In this document: positions 50,301 through 63,241 of the stretch, piece by piece
How positions within the stretch are numbered: position 1 is the stretch's first letter
Layout of the letters: each line of letters starts with the position of its first letter
NCBI GenBank assembly: GCA_037178975.1
Contig: JASJZH010000003.1
Coordinates: 7,068,001-7,132,000, forward strand
Length of the DNA: 64,000 nt
From: Oscheius tipulae
Lineage: Eukaryota > Nematoda > Chromadorea > Rhabditida > Rhabditidae
Direction: 5' to 3'
Notes under the pieces: model-generated
The model's input: only the letters and a program-made list of their open reading frames with translations
The model's database searches: none
Told to the model about the DNA's origin: nothing
Program-made: the position numbers and the translations under genes

Positions 50301-51524
50301 CAGAAAGCTGAAAAGACGTTGGCAGATAGAGTAAGATGGACGTCTTGACAAATTGTGGTTGTGAACGGTTGACAGGAAGAGACCAAATGGTTGACAGACT
50401 GACAAGTTTACAGGGAAGGAATGAGATTACGGAAACTGACTGGAACAATGTTACGTTGACAGAAACATGATGAATGAATGACATTTTGCAGACGACTTTA
50501 TGACTTGTTCTTTCTAACTTTATGGCGCTGGTACATGCCCGAAAAAGAGGAACAACTTACTGAAACCCGTCCAGCAAAGTCGTTCCCTGTCATTGTGCAG
50601 TCCCTACTGATTCGAAACGGAGGAGCGAGCAGCTCTGACAGATGAACTGTAGCTCTGGCCACGTGTTTCATCGTTTTCCTCTAAAATCCATACTTCCAAA
50701 AATAAGTACAAAGCCATACATCAGTCGGAAGTTGCGGAGCTGCCGTCACGGCACTCAGAGCAATTTGTATCGTGGACTGTTCCCATTTCTCGATCAGATC
50801 CGAGTCTAGCTCAATTGGGAAGACCTTCTTGTGCTTGAAAGTGATCTGATCCACGGGTCGACCAAGACAGGAGCTGTCTCCGTTGGCCAGAACTTCTCGG
50901 TCGAGCTGGGCGTTTCCTCTGACCGGGTTTGGGACTTTGTAGCTGAGCTTAAATCTGAAGGAGAGGAGGCGGTTATCGTGACAGAGTAATCTCGTTTTCT
51001 ATGGTAACCATTGAAAAGTTCGCTCATGCACTATTGTCAGTGTTTTCTGGAACTTCGCCATTTGGCATGGATTTTTGACCAGAAAATACTGAATGTGACA
51101 TGCCAAAAACCAAAAAGATACCCAGAAACCTAGTGCAAAAAAAGCTAAAACTTGTGCTGCTTGCTCACGAAAGAGCACTCCCGTAATTGCCTTCTAGAGG
51201 ATTTTTCTGGCTCAAAAGCCGATCATTTCGACCTATTCTACGAGCAGAGCCCCTTCATTATCAAACACGACTCGTTCCTTTAGCACCTTTTGATCCAAGC
51301 CAAAAAAAAAACTCACCCAGAAAGTTCTCCTCTAGCTGACAGCACGTCTATAAGCGCACTCCTCCGGTCGAGTATCACATGGTCAATTTTGACGATTAGA
51401 AAGTTGACATAGCGCTTGATACTGGCCAGGCTCGTTTCATCTAAGCTTACTTTTTACTGATGATATAAAAAGAGAACAAACCTTCAGATTCCGTGCTTGA
51501 TAGTCGAGTAATTCGGCGAGGCAT
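47301..51524 (-). CDS. C2-domain protein, possibly centriolar (C2CD3/CEP120-like)
   Basis: The start at 51524 (MPRRITRLSSTESEDE) is 5 nt after a cttag acceptor. Exons 51482-51524, 51317-51440, 50720-50954, 50561-50680 and 49564-49863 join in frame; they encode a first C2-like module (KRYVNFLIVKIDHVIL, FPIELDSDLIEKWEQSTIQI, VARATVHLSELL). A second C2 domain is encoded near 48280-48776 (LQLELTVHSARNLPQV, SAFIQVLG, SCNPKWNWTGKFII). A basic, proline-containing tail (47301-47703) ends DELLDAVNRLGRRQ. Exon joins between 47960 and 49560 are approximate. C2 modules bind lipids or proteins; the N-terminal arrangement recalls centriole-assembly C2 proteins, but this is a weak resemblance. Confidence 0.6.
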
Positions 51525-52287
51525 GGGCACTAAGCCGGTGAGACTAGACAATTAGCACAAGCACAAACGACATAATTACTGGGCTAGACGACCACAATAC
51601 TTAATAATTAGAGCCGTGTTTAGTCTTAATTTATAAGAATTCTCTTTAACGAATGTACAGACACAATTACATAAATACAAGGCACTATAAATAGAAAGAA
51701 AGTTTGTGACAGCGAGGATGGAGACAGTGGGAGGGAGTTTAAGTAGAAAGAGACGAGTCAGAATCGGCATCAGGCAGATCGTCATCGTTTTGGATGGGCT
51801 GTTGAGGAGAGATGGCCAGTTGTGAACATGTCCACTCTAGAATTGACGGCGAGAAGGTGATTTCGGTAGCTACCGCCTCTGCCTGGAAAATGGAAGTTTT
51901 TTTTGACTGAGAAGGGGGTAAAATTTATGAAACTTTGGATTGAAGTCAGGGAAAAATCGGACATAATCCACGGAAATATGGGTGAAATTCACAAGGGATT
52001 GGCCAGAAACAGTTCAAACTAAACTAAAAACGGTCTCAGGTGCTGTTAGTGCGCAAAGCGCGTTTCTTTTGTGGTTTCTAACCAAATTCATTTCAGCTGT
52101 TATAATTGCTTATTTGAAACTTTTCTGCTTACTTGTAAAGGTCTGTAAGCGCTCAAAAATGCTACCTATCAATTTTCTCTGCTGTCATGATCAGAAACGA
52201 CCATTATATTGTTTTTTTCTTTCTCGAAACTGTATTAAATAAGGCAAAACTCACGTGAATACGCTGTGCTCCATCCTCTGGACACCG
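51525..52287. other. Spacer holding a probable alternative last exon of the transporter gene
   Basis: The only coding signal here is the minus-strand exon at 51739-51892, listed separately; the rest appears noncoding. Confidence 0.5.
51739..51892 (-). other. Candidate alternative 3' coding exon (Spinster-like gene)
   Basis: After a ttttccag acceptor the frame reads AEAVATEITFSPSILEW and ends DDLPDADSDSSLST then TAA. A donor inside the annotated last exon (CTGTCG|gtagag, about 52303) joins to it in phase 0, replacing the short tail SVEAAS by about 47 residues. It could instead be the end of an unrelated gene. Confidence 0.45.
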
Positions 52288-55200
52288 TCAGCTGGCGGCC
52301 TCTACCGACAGTTCTGGCTCCTCGCCGCTATATCGGCGAACATTCGAGATGAGCGTCTGCACGTCATCTTCTTCTTCCTCATAGTCCGCTGATTCGGCTA
52401 GATATCCTGTATTATCAACAAAAAAAAAAAGAACTAACTGTATTGCGAGAGACGCGCCGCCCGGATGTCGTCGACCATGTAGAACGAGGTCCAAAGGTAG
52501 AATCCGCCGCTGATCACGAGCAAAAATGGCGGCAACAGGAGACTTTCTTGAAGGGCGAAGTAGCGAGCCGCGTAGGACAGGTTATTGCCTAAAAATTCAT
52601 TAGTTTTTCGGCTACATGCTGATCAATCGTCCTTTTAGGGCTAAAAAACTTGTAAAACTGTCTACTTCACACGATTGAAATTTTCGAAAGAGTTAACCAC
52701 CCACGGGGATCGGACCTGGGTCGTGTGGCTCGAGAGCGGCGTCTCTTATTAAACTTTTCACTATAATTTTGAAGGGCTGTAACTTTTTTCACGGACCGAA
52801 ACGTCTAAATATAATTGCATTGTCTTGCTCAGCTGATAAAAACCTACAAAAATGCTACTTCGCAAGTAATTTAACCCCGTACGAGATCGAACCCCTTGTC
52901 TCTTGCATCTAACCCTGATTATCTACGATCGGCCACGTACAGACGGCTCCGACACCCGCACAAACCTCGAATAGCGTCGGAAAGCATTCCAATAATGTAG
53001 GGCGAGGCAGCATCACCGAAAAGGTGGGACAGCAGGGTTTGAATTGCCGTTGCTGTAGCTCGTCGGTTGGCCACAATCACGCTCTGAAACCATTTTTTTT
53101 CAAGGCAAAACGAGCAAAGAAATACCATTAAAATGTCCATGTTGATGGCCCAGTTGAGACACATTGCCGTGACGGCGAAAAAGAGTAGGGTCTGCAAATC
53201 TAGATTACAAAATTGAAGGAATAGTCTTACCCAAGCGATGATAATATTGTGACGGGCTACGAGGAGACAAGTGTAGAGGAAGGGCACACCGAGAATGGAG
53301 CCGATGGCACAGACGTGAGCTTCAGCGCAAGGATTGACCGGTAGACCCCATCGGCCTTCTCTCCAAGCCGAAAAAGACATGGTTATGAATTTTAGTTTAG
53401 TGTTAGGAGCCGCTATTTTGTGCTACCATTCTTTAAGATTGGCGTATACTATTCTAGACACTATAGAAAGAACGTACTGCCGAGGTGACTGATCCCAGAA
53501 CTACTCCTGCTACTCCAGCCAGACAAGTTATGACGCCGAAGACGAGGGATACACTGAAGTTTTGCTGTTTTTTTTTTCGAAAAAGAGGACTTACTGAGCC
53601 ATATCTGCTGAGCTCGGCGCCATTCCTTTCTGCATGGCATAGGCGTAGCCAACAAAGTTCGGTGTCCACCAGCTCAGAGCTCCGACGGCAAAGACGACGC
53701 ACGTAAATCCAACACAGATTGTTCTGTAGGTCTTCCTAGAAGTGGTTTTTGTGGCACAAACTAGGCGGAACTTACACATCCTTGAGATAGCAGAGATCTT
53801 GATAGAGGGTGCTTGGCTCCAGCTCGGCGTGTTCAATCTGTCCCCGGGCTGGCTCCTCCAAGAAGACGAGCATGGCAACCAGGCATATTACTCCAATTAG
53901 GGGCGTGAACCTGAAAAAATATTAAAATTCGGCACAATCGATAACTCCATTTACACCACTTCATCTAGGGGTAGAGGATATCAGTCCATATGTTGCAGTT
54001 CAAATTGACCAGCCGTTCAAATTGACCGAACTAGTTCAAATTGACCGAACTAGTTCAAATTGACCGGAACTAGTTCAAATTGACCGAACTAGTTCAAATT
54101 GACCGAACTAGTTCAAACTGACCGAACTAGTTCAAATTGACCAAAATAATACAAAAGGATCTGTATTTTTCTCAAATACTGCGGCGCGGTTTTATTCATT
54201 TTGTTCATGGCATTTTATTGTTATTCATTTTTTTTAATTTATACAAGGATTTTTACCAATAAACCTGTAATTGTAGGTGAAATGACATCGGAAAGTCGAA
54301 GAAAAGAAGGGCACAAGGACCGATTCGAAGTGAAACTCCAAGAATACATCGACCGAAGAAAAATCGCCCATATCAAGACAAAAGAAGCGTACAACGAAAT
54401 CGTCAAAGCCGTAAAGAAGTGGGAACTTGGAGAAAGATTCCCGGAGGATGAAGTGAAGCGAAATTATGGAAGAAGGTATGATTTTTTTCTATTTTGTTTT
54501 TAATACAATTCTTGTCCAGGTTCCATATGCAAGTCGTGAACAACAAGGAGGAGTTGATGCACAATGAAGCAATCGTGGTTTACGATTCAAGAATTTTCGA
54601 AATCCTTTACATCGTACATATCACCGGTGGTTGCAGCGGTCGCGACTTGATGTGGCCAAAAGTAAAAGGATACTTCGGAATCACGCAGTAAGCATTGTTT
54701 CTAGCTATCATTTGTTTAATTGTAGACAATTGGTCATTATATTCATCAAGTGTTGCGCATTGTGCCCTCTCAAGAGGGGGAAGGCTAAAAAAGGATTAGT
54801 TATCAGGCCTCTGATTACCACCGAGCACAACGAACGGTGTCAGGTGATTTTGCTTTTCCTTTTGTATCTAGTTATTTTTTTAGGTGGATTTGATCGATTT
54901 ACAATCTATTCCGGACGGCGATTACCGATTCCTGCTCAATTACCAAGACCATCTCACAAAGTTCAGTGTGCTCCGAGCACTGAAGACCAAAACTGCTGTG
55001 GAAGTAGCCCAACAGATTTCTTCAATTTTTTGTCTCCTAGGTAAACACTTTCTTTAAAATTTCTATTCATTTCTAGGTCCACCGAAGTTGCTCCAAACGG
55101 ACAATGGCAAGGAGTTCGAAAATGCCAAGCTGAAAGAAATGTTGAGAGACTGGCCAGGATGCCAGCTGATTCACGGCCGACCACGACATTCTCAAAGTCA

Positions 55201-57340
55201 AGGATCAGTCGAAAGAAGCAACAGAGATGTGCAAGATATTCTCTTCACCGAGATGAAACGAAGAGATACAGGAAACTGGACAGAACTTGTTGACAAAGTT
55301 CAGCTCATTAAAAACTCGAGATATCATCGTGGGATAGAGAGGTCGCCGTTTAAGGCGTTGTTTGGTTAGTTTTTCTCCGTACGATAACTTTTTTTTTTAC
55401 AGGATTTGATGCGAATCATCAAGAATTTGCTCATGAATTCGATCAAGAAGTTCCAGTAGTTGACGACTTACCACAAGACGAATCAACTATGCTTGAACCA
55501 GAAGAAGAAGTTCCGTGGCGGACAAACCAAGATGCGGCAATCGGGACTGAGCGGGATGAAGCATCCCAAGCACTTCAACGACAAGCTAACCGAATGCTTC
55601 AAGCATCTAACAATCGGTATGTTCGTTTCATTTTCTGCAGAATGCTTTTTTTTATAGATACGGAGCAATTGAAGTCGGAAAGACGGTTTTGGTGGGGATT
55701 CCGGACGTGGATCGACCCAAGGCCGGCGCCAGAAGTCTGATGGCAGTTGTTTTAGAAAAAAAAAATGGCTTTTACAGGTAGTTTTACCATCATACACCTC
55801 TATATTCTTTTTTAGGCTGGGAACAAAAAGCGGCTGCCTACCCAATTGGTTTTCAAGAAACCAAGTGGATCCGGTAGAAGAGCCCTTCCTACTCGCAGTT
55901 GAGGTTCCTGATGTCAAGCTACCATCGTTCAGAGCCGCTGTTTCCTTGGACTCAGTTACGGGAGAACAAGGGCATCACCACTGCAACTGCAATGGGAAAT
56001 GCGATACGAATCGTTGTTCGTGTAAAGCACGTAACCTACAATGTAACTCTCGCTGCCATAAAGCGAACTCTAACTGCTATAACAAATAGTTTATGTTGTT
56101 TTCTCCCTTCTCTTAGAATTTTATTATTGTTCCTGTTTGATTTTTACTAATAAACTAGATTCACTACTTCCCTTTTGTTCTTATTGGTAAAATTTCACAA
56201 AAAGGGGGCAAAAAAACTACAAAAATAATATCTAAATCAACGATTTTCTCAAAAAAAAAAAAAAATGTTTTTTTTACTTTCCGGTCAATTTGAACTGATT
56301 TCAAAACCAGTTCAAATTGACCGAACTAGTGTAAATTGACCAAACTAGTGTAAATTGACCGAACTAGTTCGGTCAATTTGAACTAGTTCGGTCAATTTGA
56401 ACGGCTGGTCAATTTGAACTGCAACACATAACTTTCCATGAAAGCATTGGAAAATGTCTTTCAGAATACTTTTTCAATCTATAGGTTTAATTTTATTATC
56501 CCGACAATCTTTTTAACACGAACTCACTGTTCGCTAAAACTTCTGAATAACTTGTAAACGTGCCAAATCGGTTCTAGCCTTTCGATTCGCCATGCTTACT
56601 GTAAAAGTTTCTTTTTTCCTTAATTTTTTCAAGTCATATGGGCAAAAAAGGGTATGATCACTGACCTGACGCCACCTTGCCATGACTCAGTCCACAGTGC
56701 AAAGTAGGAGCCTCCCACGTAGCCGAGACCGCTGCCCACGGGAACCGCAAAGTAGAAAATCATCAGAACGGTGCTTCGAGCTCGTCCTTTGAACAGATCC
56801 GCGATGATTGTGGGGGCTACGGTTGAGTAGGAGGCCTCTCCGATCCCGACAAGGCCTCGGAAGAAGAGAAAGAGGTAGAAGTGCTGAAATTTTAATGAGA
56901 ATGGCCGTGAACATAGCCTACGTTTCGACCGACGATGGTGGAAAGAAGGACAGCCACGATCCAGAAGGTAAGACCGATGCTCATGATGAGTTTGCGGCTG
57001 AATCGGTCACCGAGGTAGCCGCAGATCGGAGCGAAGAGCATGTAGAAGACGATGAACATTGTCTTAAATAGGGATGCAAGGTAAAAATGCCAAAAAAAAA
57101 ACCTGCATCAATCCGGCCTCCTGATCGTTAATGGTGAAATATTCCTGTAGTCTGGTCAGGACTCCAGCAATTGTGAACCGATCCATGTAGTTGAGCAGAT
57201 TTACGGTCAGCAGGATGACGACGGCCACGTTTTTCTTCTTGCAACAGCCTGTAATTCTAGTTTTCTTGACCAAAAAAACTGTAACTGGCCAGTCTGTCCA
57301 TCGGTCTCGAGCGCAACTCCTTCGACTCTTTCCTCCCCAT
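52288..57340 (-). CDS. Spinster-like MFS transporter (SLC63/Spns family)
   Basis: The minus-strand gene starts best at 57340 ([17 protein letters not shown]), using an intron with donor GCCA|gttaca. Conserved Spns segments follow in order: [16 protein letters not shown] (TM1), [111 protein letters not shown] [17 protein letters not shown], and the last TM exon (52438-52588). The final exon (52288-52410) is acidic ([11 protein letters not shown]). Spns proteins export lysosomal lysophospholipids or sphingosine-1-phosphate; the GEASYS and LLNYMDR motifs are hallmark. The intron 53912-56665 contains a whole Ginger-like transposon in the opposite orientation. Exact junctions in the middle exons are approximate. 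Confidence 0.9.
52690..52925 (-). repeat. Two tRNA-derived SINE relics in a transporter intron
   Basis: On the minus strand, one unit (about 52850-52925) has GTGGCCGATCGTAG, then the exact B-box-like GGTTCGATCTCG. A second (about 52700-52760) has GGTCCGATCCCC. Both are pieces of tRNA-like sequence without complete cloverleaves. Confidence 0.55.
53991..54147 (+). repeat. Left terminal and subterminal 19 bp repeat array
   Basis: Eight copies of GTTCAAATTGACC, mostly spaced 19 bp by GAACTA, with one 20 bp unit and one T-to-C change. They are probably transposase binding sites. Confidence 0.9.
54282..56089 (+). CDS. Ginger-type transposase (integrase core, Cys-rich C-terminus)
   Basis: Eight exons (54282-54475, 54520-54687, 54726-54843, 54884-55040, 55077-55364, 55403-55616, 55658-55777, 55816-56089) join in frame to 510 aa with no disabling change. 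Order: basic N-terminus ([16 protein letters not shown]), a zinc-finger-like region ([13 protein letters not shown], then FIKCCALC), the integrase DDE core with [17 protein letters not shown] and [11 protein letters not shown] (D to E spacing 36 residues), and a cysteine-rich tail [23 protein letters not shown]. The second histidine of the usual H-H-C-C finger appears as Cys in GGCSGR. The enzyme would cut and paste the element; intact frame, perfect repeats and target duplication suggest recent activity. Confidence 0.88.
56282..56426 (-). repeat. Right terminal repeat array
   Basis: Units of the same 19 bp repeat, in both orientations and with variants (gtgtaaattgacc), end in the inverted copy of the 66 bp terminal repeat. 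Confidence 0.88.
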
Positions 57341-57973
57341 CTGTCTCCATTCACTAAATGGGGGAAATTAGCTTGGGAAAAGTAGAAAACAAGGAAAATA
57401 GTGAGAGAGACAGTGGAAAATAAGAGTGACTACAAGAGACTCTCTCTCCCTTCCTATTTTTGGACTGACGCAATTTGGCCGCCGATTTGAAAGCAATTTA
57501 TTCCTTTTTCACTCGTTTTCTGTCTATATTCTTATAATTTTTCCTTTATTTTCAGCTTAGTTTTTACGTAAAGAGACTTCCAAAACGGTGGTAGACAACA
57601 AGGACGCTTTCGAGCAGTAAGTGCGGAGAAAATAGTGAAGCAACCTTTGTTCTTTTGTTGATTTTATCATCCTATAATCTTGGGAAAGCTAGAGAGACAG
57701 CTGTTGATCAGTGGAGAACAGAACCATAAGAGAACCACCTTTATAATTCCAATTCCCAGAGATTTCCATGAAATTTGCTAAGGTTCGCAATGTTTTGCTT
57801 GCTCACGCATTCCAGTTTCAGGTCAAGAGTTTAAAGCTTACAGCTTGAGCGTTTGATGAAGAATAATCCCTTCTGAATCGTCCAGTGCCTTATCTTGCTA
57901 AAAATGGTCATTTTCATTCTTTTTTCTTCTTCTCCTCTTCATTCCCATCAAAACGAACATATTTTCAGGTAGA
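57341..57973. other. Divergent spacer between the transporter and DPH1
   Basis: Short bidirectional promoter-like region. A possible 5' noncoding exon of DPH1 ends at a gtaagt-like donor near 57618; the start is preceded by ttttcag. No other coding signal is seen. Confidence 0.4.
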
Positions 57974-60931
57974 ATGACAGCACGGGCCTCAGCAATTGCT
58001 GCTCAGCTCGAACAGATAGCCTCGGACGTGAAATTAATAAAGGATCTTGAAATTGTTAGTCCTCTCCTACTTCTCCAGTAAATTTGATCTTTCAGCTCCC
58101 CGCAAACTACTCCTTCGAGGTCCCGAAGACGATCTGGAAGATCAGGACGACAAGTAGTAAATATGGTCAGTTTTCTTGAAATTTTCAGGAAAAAATGACA
58201 TTTCAGTGGCTCTACAGTTCCCAGAAGGTCTTCTGATGTACGCCTGCGTCATTGCCGACATTCTAGAGAAGCACACGGGTTGTGATACGGTAATCATGGG
58301 CGATGTGACCTACGGAGCCTGTTGTGTCGATGATTACACCGCTAAGTCGCTAGGTTTGTCTTTCTTTGACATAAACTGATGTTTAGGATGCGATCTAATG
58401 GTCCACTACGGTCATAGTTGTCTCGTGCCGATCCAGAACACTGAGGGAATCAATATGCTCTATGTTTTCGTCAATATTGACATCAATTTGAGCCATTTCG
58501 AGGACTGTTTAAAGGAGAACTTCAAGCCCGAGCAGAAGATAGCCCTGGTCAGCACAATTCAATTTATCAGATCCCTACAGGTTCGTCTTTTTCCCTCATT
58601 TTTTGCTGCTTTGGCTGTTGGTTTGAAGGACAAAATTTTGTAGTGTAATTAGTTTACCTAGACCTTGTATTCGTAGAACTGGCGGAAGAAGAGAGTCGTC
58701 GTGTTATAGAAGTAGGTAGAAGGCGCTAGTCATTCGATTGCAATTTGCAGAGTTTTGAACAAAACTTGGAAAAGAGTTGCAGTAATCAAAGACTTCGTTT
58801 TGGAGCACCAAAAGTTTTGTTTAGAAACTTTTGCTTTGTAATTGCAGTTGCTTTGCTGGTAAACTTTGTGGTAAAGGAACAGTAGCTTCCTTCGGCTCCT
58901 ATTCGGTCCGTAGTAGATATACTTTTGCAGTTATCCTACAATTGGCAAAAGGCGCCTATTGGCGGCACATGTCAACTCCAGTCTGGGATAACACTTGACA
59001 ATGGTTGTGGCCTTTTCTGCCAAGTGTTATCCCTGTTTAGAGTAGACAAGACGAGTTAGAAGAATCAAACAGTTCAAGTTACAAACGAACGCTGACGCTG
59101 TGAGGCACCGGCGGAAGCGTAAGCGACTGGTAGTCTGTTCAAGAAAGAGCATCAGCCTTCTTTGACGCATTCATCAGTTACGTATCGAAGATTTGTATGG
59201 GATGAGTTAGTGGGCGGCTAAAAATCCCCCATCTCATATTTTTTTCTGAACAGACATACCGGTATTGTATACCCAGCCAAGGGGGGCCCAAAATAGCTGA
59301 AAAGCAAAAAAAAATTCACTGAGTATTCAATGCTTCAAGCCTGATGTGCCACTTAGGACCGAGTATTGAATAATTCTAGGGATATGAAAGTCAATTTGCA
59401 ATTTGCTATTTATCCCTTATTTTGCAGACAGTCAAGCAAGTGATGAGCAAACAAGGCTACGATCTGATTCTACCCCAATGTAAGCCCCTGAGCCCGGGAG
59501 AAGTCCTCGGATGCACCTCGCCGCGTCTTCCTCTCGATACTGACGCCCTAATGTGAGTTTCTTTCAGTCAATTTCTCGCCGAAACCAAGATTTAGATACC
59601 TCGGAGACGGTCGATTTCATCTGGAATCGGCGATGATTCATAATCCAAAGATCCCTGCCTATCAATATGATCCATATTCGAGGAAGTTGACCCGGGAGCA
59701 CTATGACTTCAATTTGATGAAAACAAACAGAATGAGTTGGTTTACTTATAATTTTTGAGTTAAAATCTCGATTTTAGAAGCCGTGGAAGTCGCCAAAAGC
59801 TGCTCAAATTTTGGAATCATTCACGGGACTCTCGGTCGACAGGGAAACATCAAAATTGTTGAAGAGCTCGAGTGCAAGCTGACTAAGCACGGGAAAAAAT
59901 TCACACGGGTCCTGTTATCGGAGATTTTCCCGGAGAAGTTGGCTTGTTTTCCAGAAATTGAATGGTAAGTCTTTTTACAAACTGTGCGTGGAAAGCATAT
60001 CCAGTACAATATCGATAACTGGAAAAGTTAAACAGACGAGCTTATTACAATAGCCTTGGTGTACAAATTCCTACCCTTACTGTCTTAAAAGCCAGATAGG
60101 CTCTATTTTGTATTTCCTCTACTTAATATAGAAGGCTGTCTCATACTGTCACGAGCAGGAATTGAAGTCATTCTTGTCCACTATTACAGCAAAAACTAGC
60201 CTGATTAGAAGTAGGTCCCTCATTTTGGAGCAAGTGGAAGGAAAAGCTCCCAGATCGGTTGCGCAGTTATCTGTTAGCTTTCTTTGACGAAAGATTCGTA
60301 GAGAGTTCCAATCTTGTAAGTCTTGTAAGGGTCGGAGACTCTCGACCCGCGGTTCTCTCTGCTCTGACGCGGTATGAGTCAGGATAGGCTTATTTAGTGG
60401 ACTATAAGAGGAGGCGCAGCAAGGACTCTAGGCCAAACCTACGATTTGATTACTCGACAACTATGATCTCCTAAAACCTAAGAAGTACCATCGGATCTAT
60501 TTCTATGGGTCTTGTTCTAAATGTCTCATCGCAGAAAATATGGCATGGTTTCTGTGCTGAGATTTGATCCGTGTGGCTCGCAATTGACACTGAAACCCGA
60601 ATCGACAGTTCTGGAATTCCCTTCAGACTGAAATAGTCCTTTCATTTCCAGCTGGGTTCAAGTAGCCTGTCCGCGTCTCTCTATCGACTGGGGTCTCTAC
60701 TTCCCGAAGCCCCTGCTCTCTCCCTACGAGTTGGCTGTGGCTCTTGACGAGGTTTTTTCTCTATTTTTTTGTGCATAAAAACCTGTTCAGATCGCCGCTC
60801 CTGACGACTTCTACCCGATGGACTTCTATTCGAATGACAGTACCGGCCCGTGGACCAACAATCACGAGAAACATCGTCCGGAGAGGAGGACCAGAAGGCC
60901 GCATGTTCTAGTAGCTTCCGATGGGAAGTAG
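57974..60931 (+). CDS. DPH1: Diphthamide biosynthesis protein DPH1
   Basis: Nine exons (57974-58054, 58096-58165, 58207-58353, 58387-58580, 59428-59552, 59596-59735, 59778-59964, 60652-60751, 60791-60931) join in frame to 394 aa. The match to eukaryotic DPH1/OVCA1 is continuous: [108 protein letters not shown]. The three cysteines that bind the 4Fe-4S cluster (in GACC, PQCK and VACPR) are all present. With DPH2 the enzyme transfers the aminocarboxypropyl group from SAM to the histidine of eEF2, the first step of diphthamide synthesis. Intron 4 (847 bp) contains two foldback elements. Confidence 0.97.
58970..59048. repeat. 79 bp foldback element in DPH1 intron 4
   Basis: The left arm TGTCAACTCCAGTCTGGGAT is followed by aacacttg; the right arm is its inverse (ccaagtgttatccc, then agagtagaca). 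Another partial copy lies at 33896. Confidence 0.75.
59131..59257. repeat. Inverted-repeat element related to the BUD23-intron MITE
   Basis: It starts TAGTCTGTTCAAGAAAGAG and ends ttctgaacagacata, so the ends are inverted copies of TGTCTGTTCA with weaker extension. The terminal motif equals that of the MITE at 20168-20331. Confidence 0.6.
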
Positions 60932-61040
60932 ATACTGTTTTTTTCATAGCTCTTATTGTCCATTTTTGTTGATTTTTCATTAAAATATGTTATGGAACGT
61001 TTGGTGAGAGTACACATAAGTTTGATGAGAATAGACAGGA
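60932..61040. other. Short convergent 3' spacer
   Basis: Only about 110 bp separate the DPH1 stop from the stop of the minus-strand CH-domain gene; the two 3' ends probably overlap or abut. An attaaa-type poly(A) signal lies near 60980. Confidence 0.5.

Positions 61041-63241
<2,201 letters not shown>

Larger units (their letters stand above)
53991..56426 (+). mobile_element. Complete Ginger-like DNA transposon
   Basis: The element is 2436 bp, bounded by 66 bp perfect inverted repeats starting TGTTGCAGTTCAAATTGACC and flanked by CATA on both sides (53987-53990 and 56427-56430), a 4 bp target duplication. Each end carries an array of a 19 bp unit (GTTCAAATTGACCGAACTA), eight units on the left. 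It encodes one spliced transposase and has its own AATAAA near 56149. TGT...ACA ends, 4 bp duplication and an integrase-type transposase are Ginger-superfamily features. It lies antisense in a Spinster intron. Confidence 0.9.

Noticed and set aside
53991-56426. LTR retrotransposon (integrase of a Gypsy element)
   Set aside because: The ends are inverted, not direct, repeats, the duplication is CATA with TGT...ACA ends, and there is no reverse transcriptase or gag.
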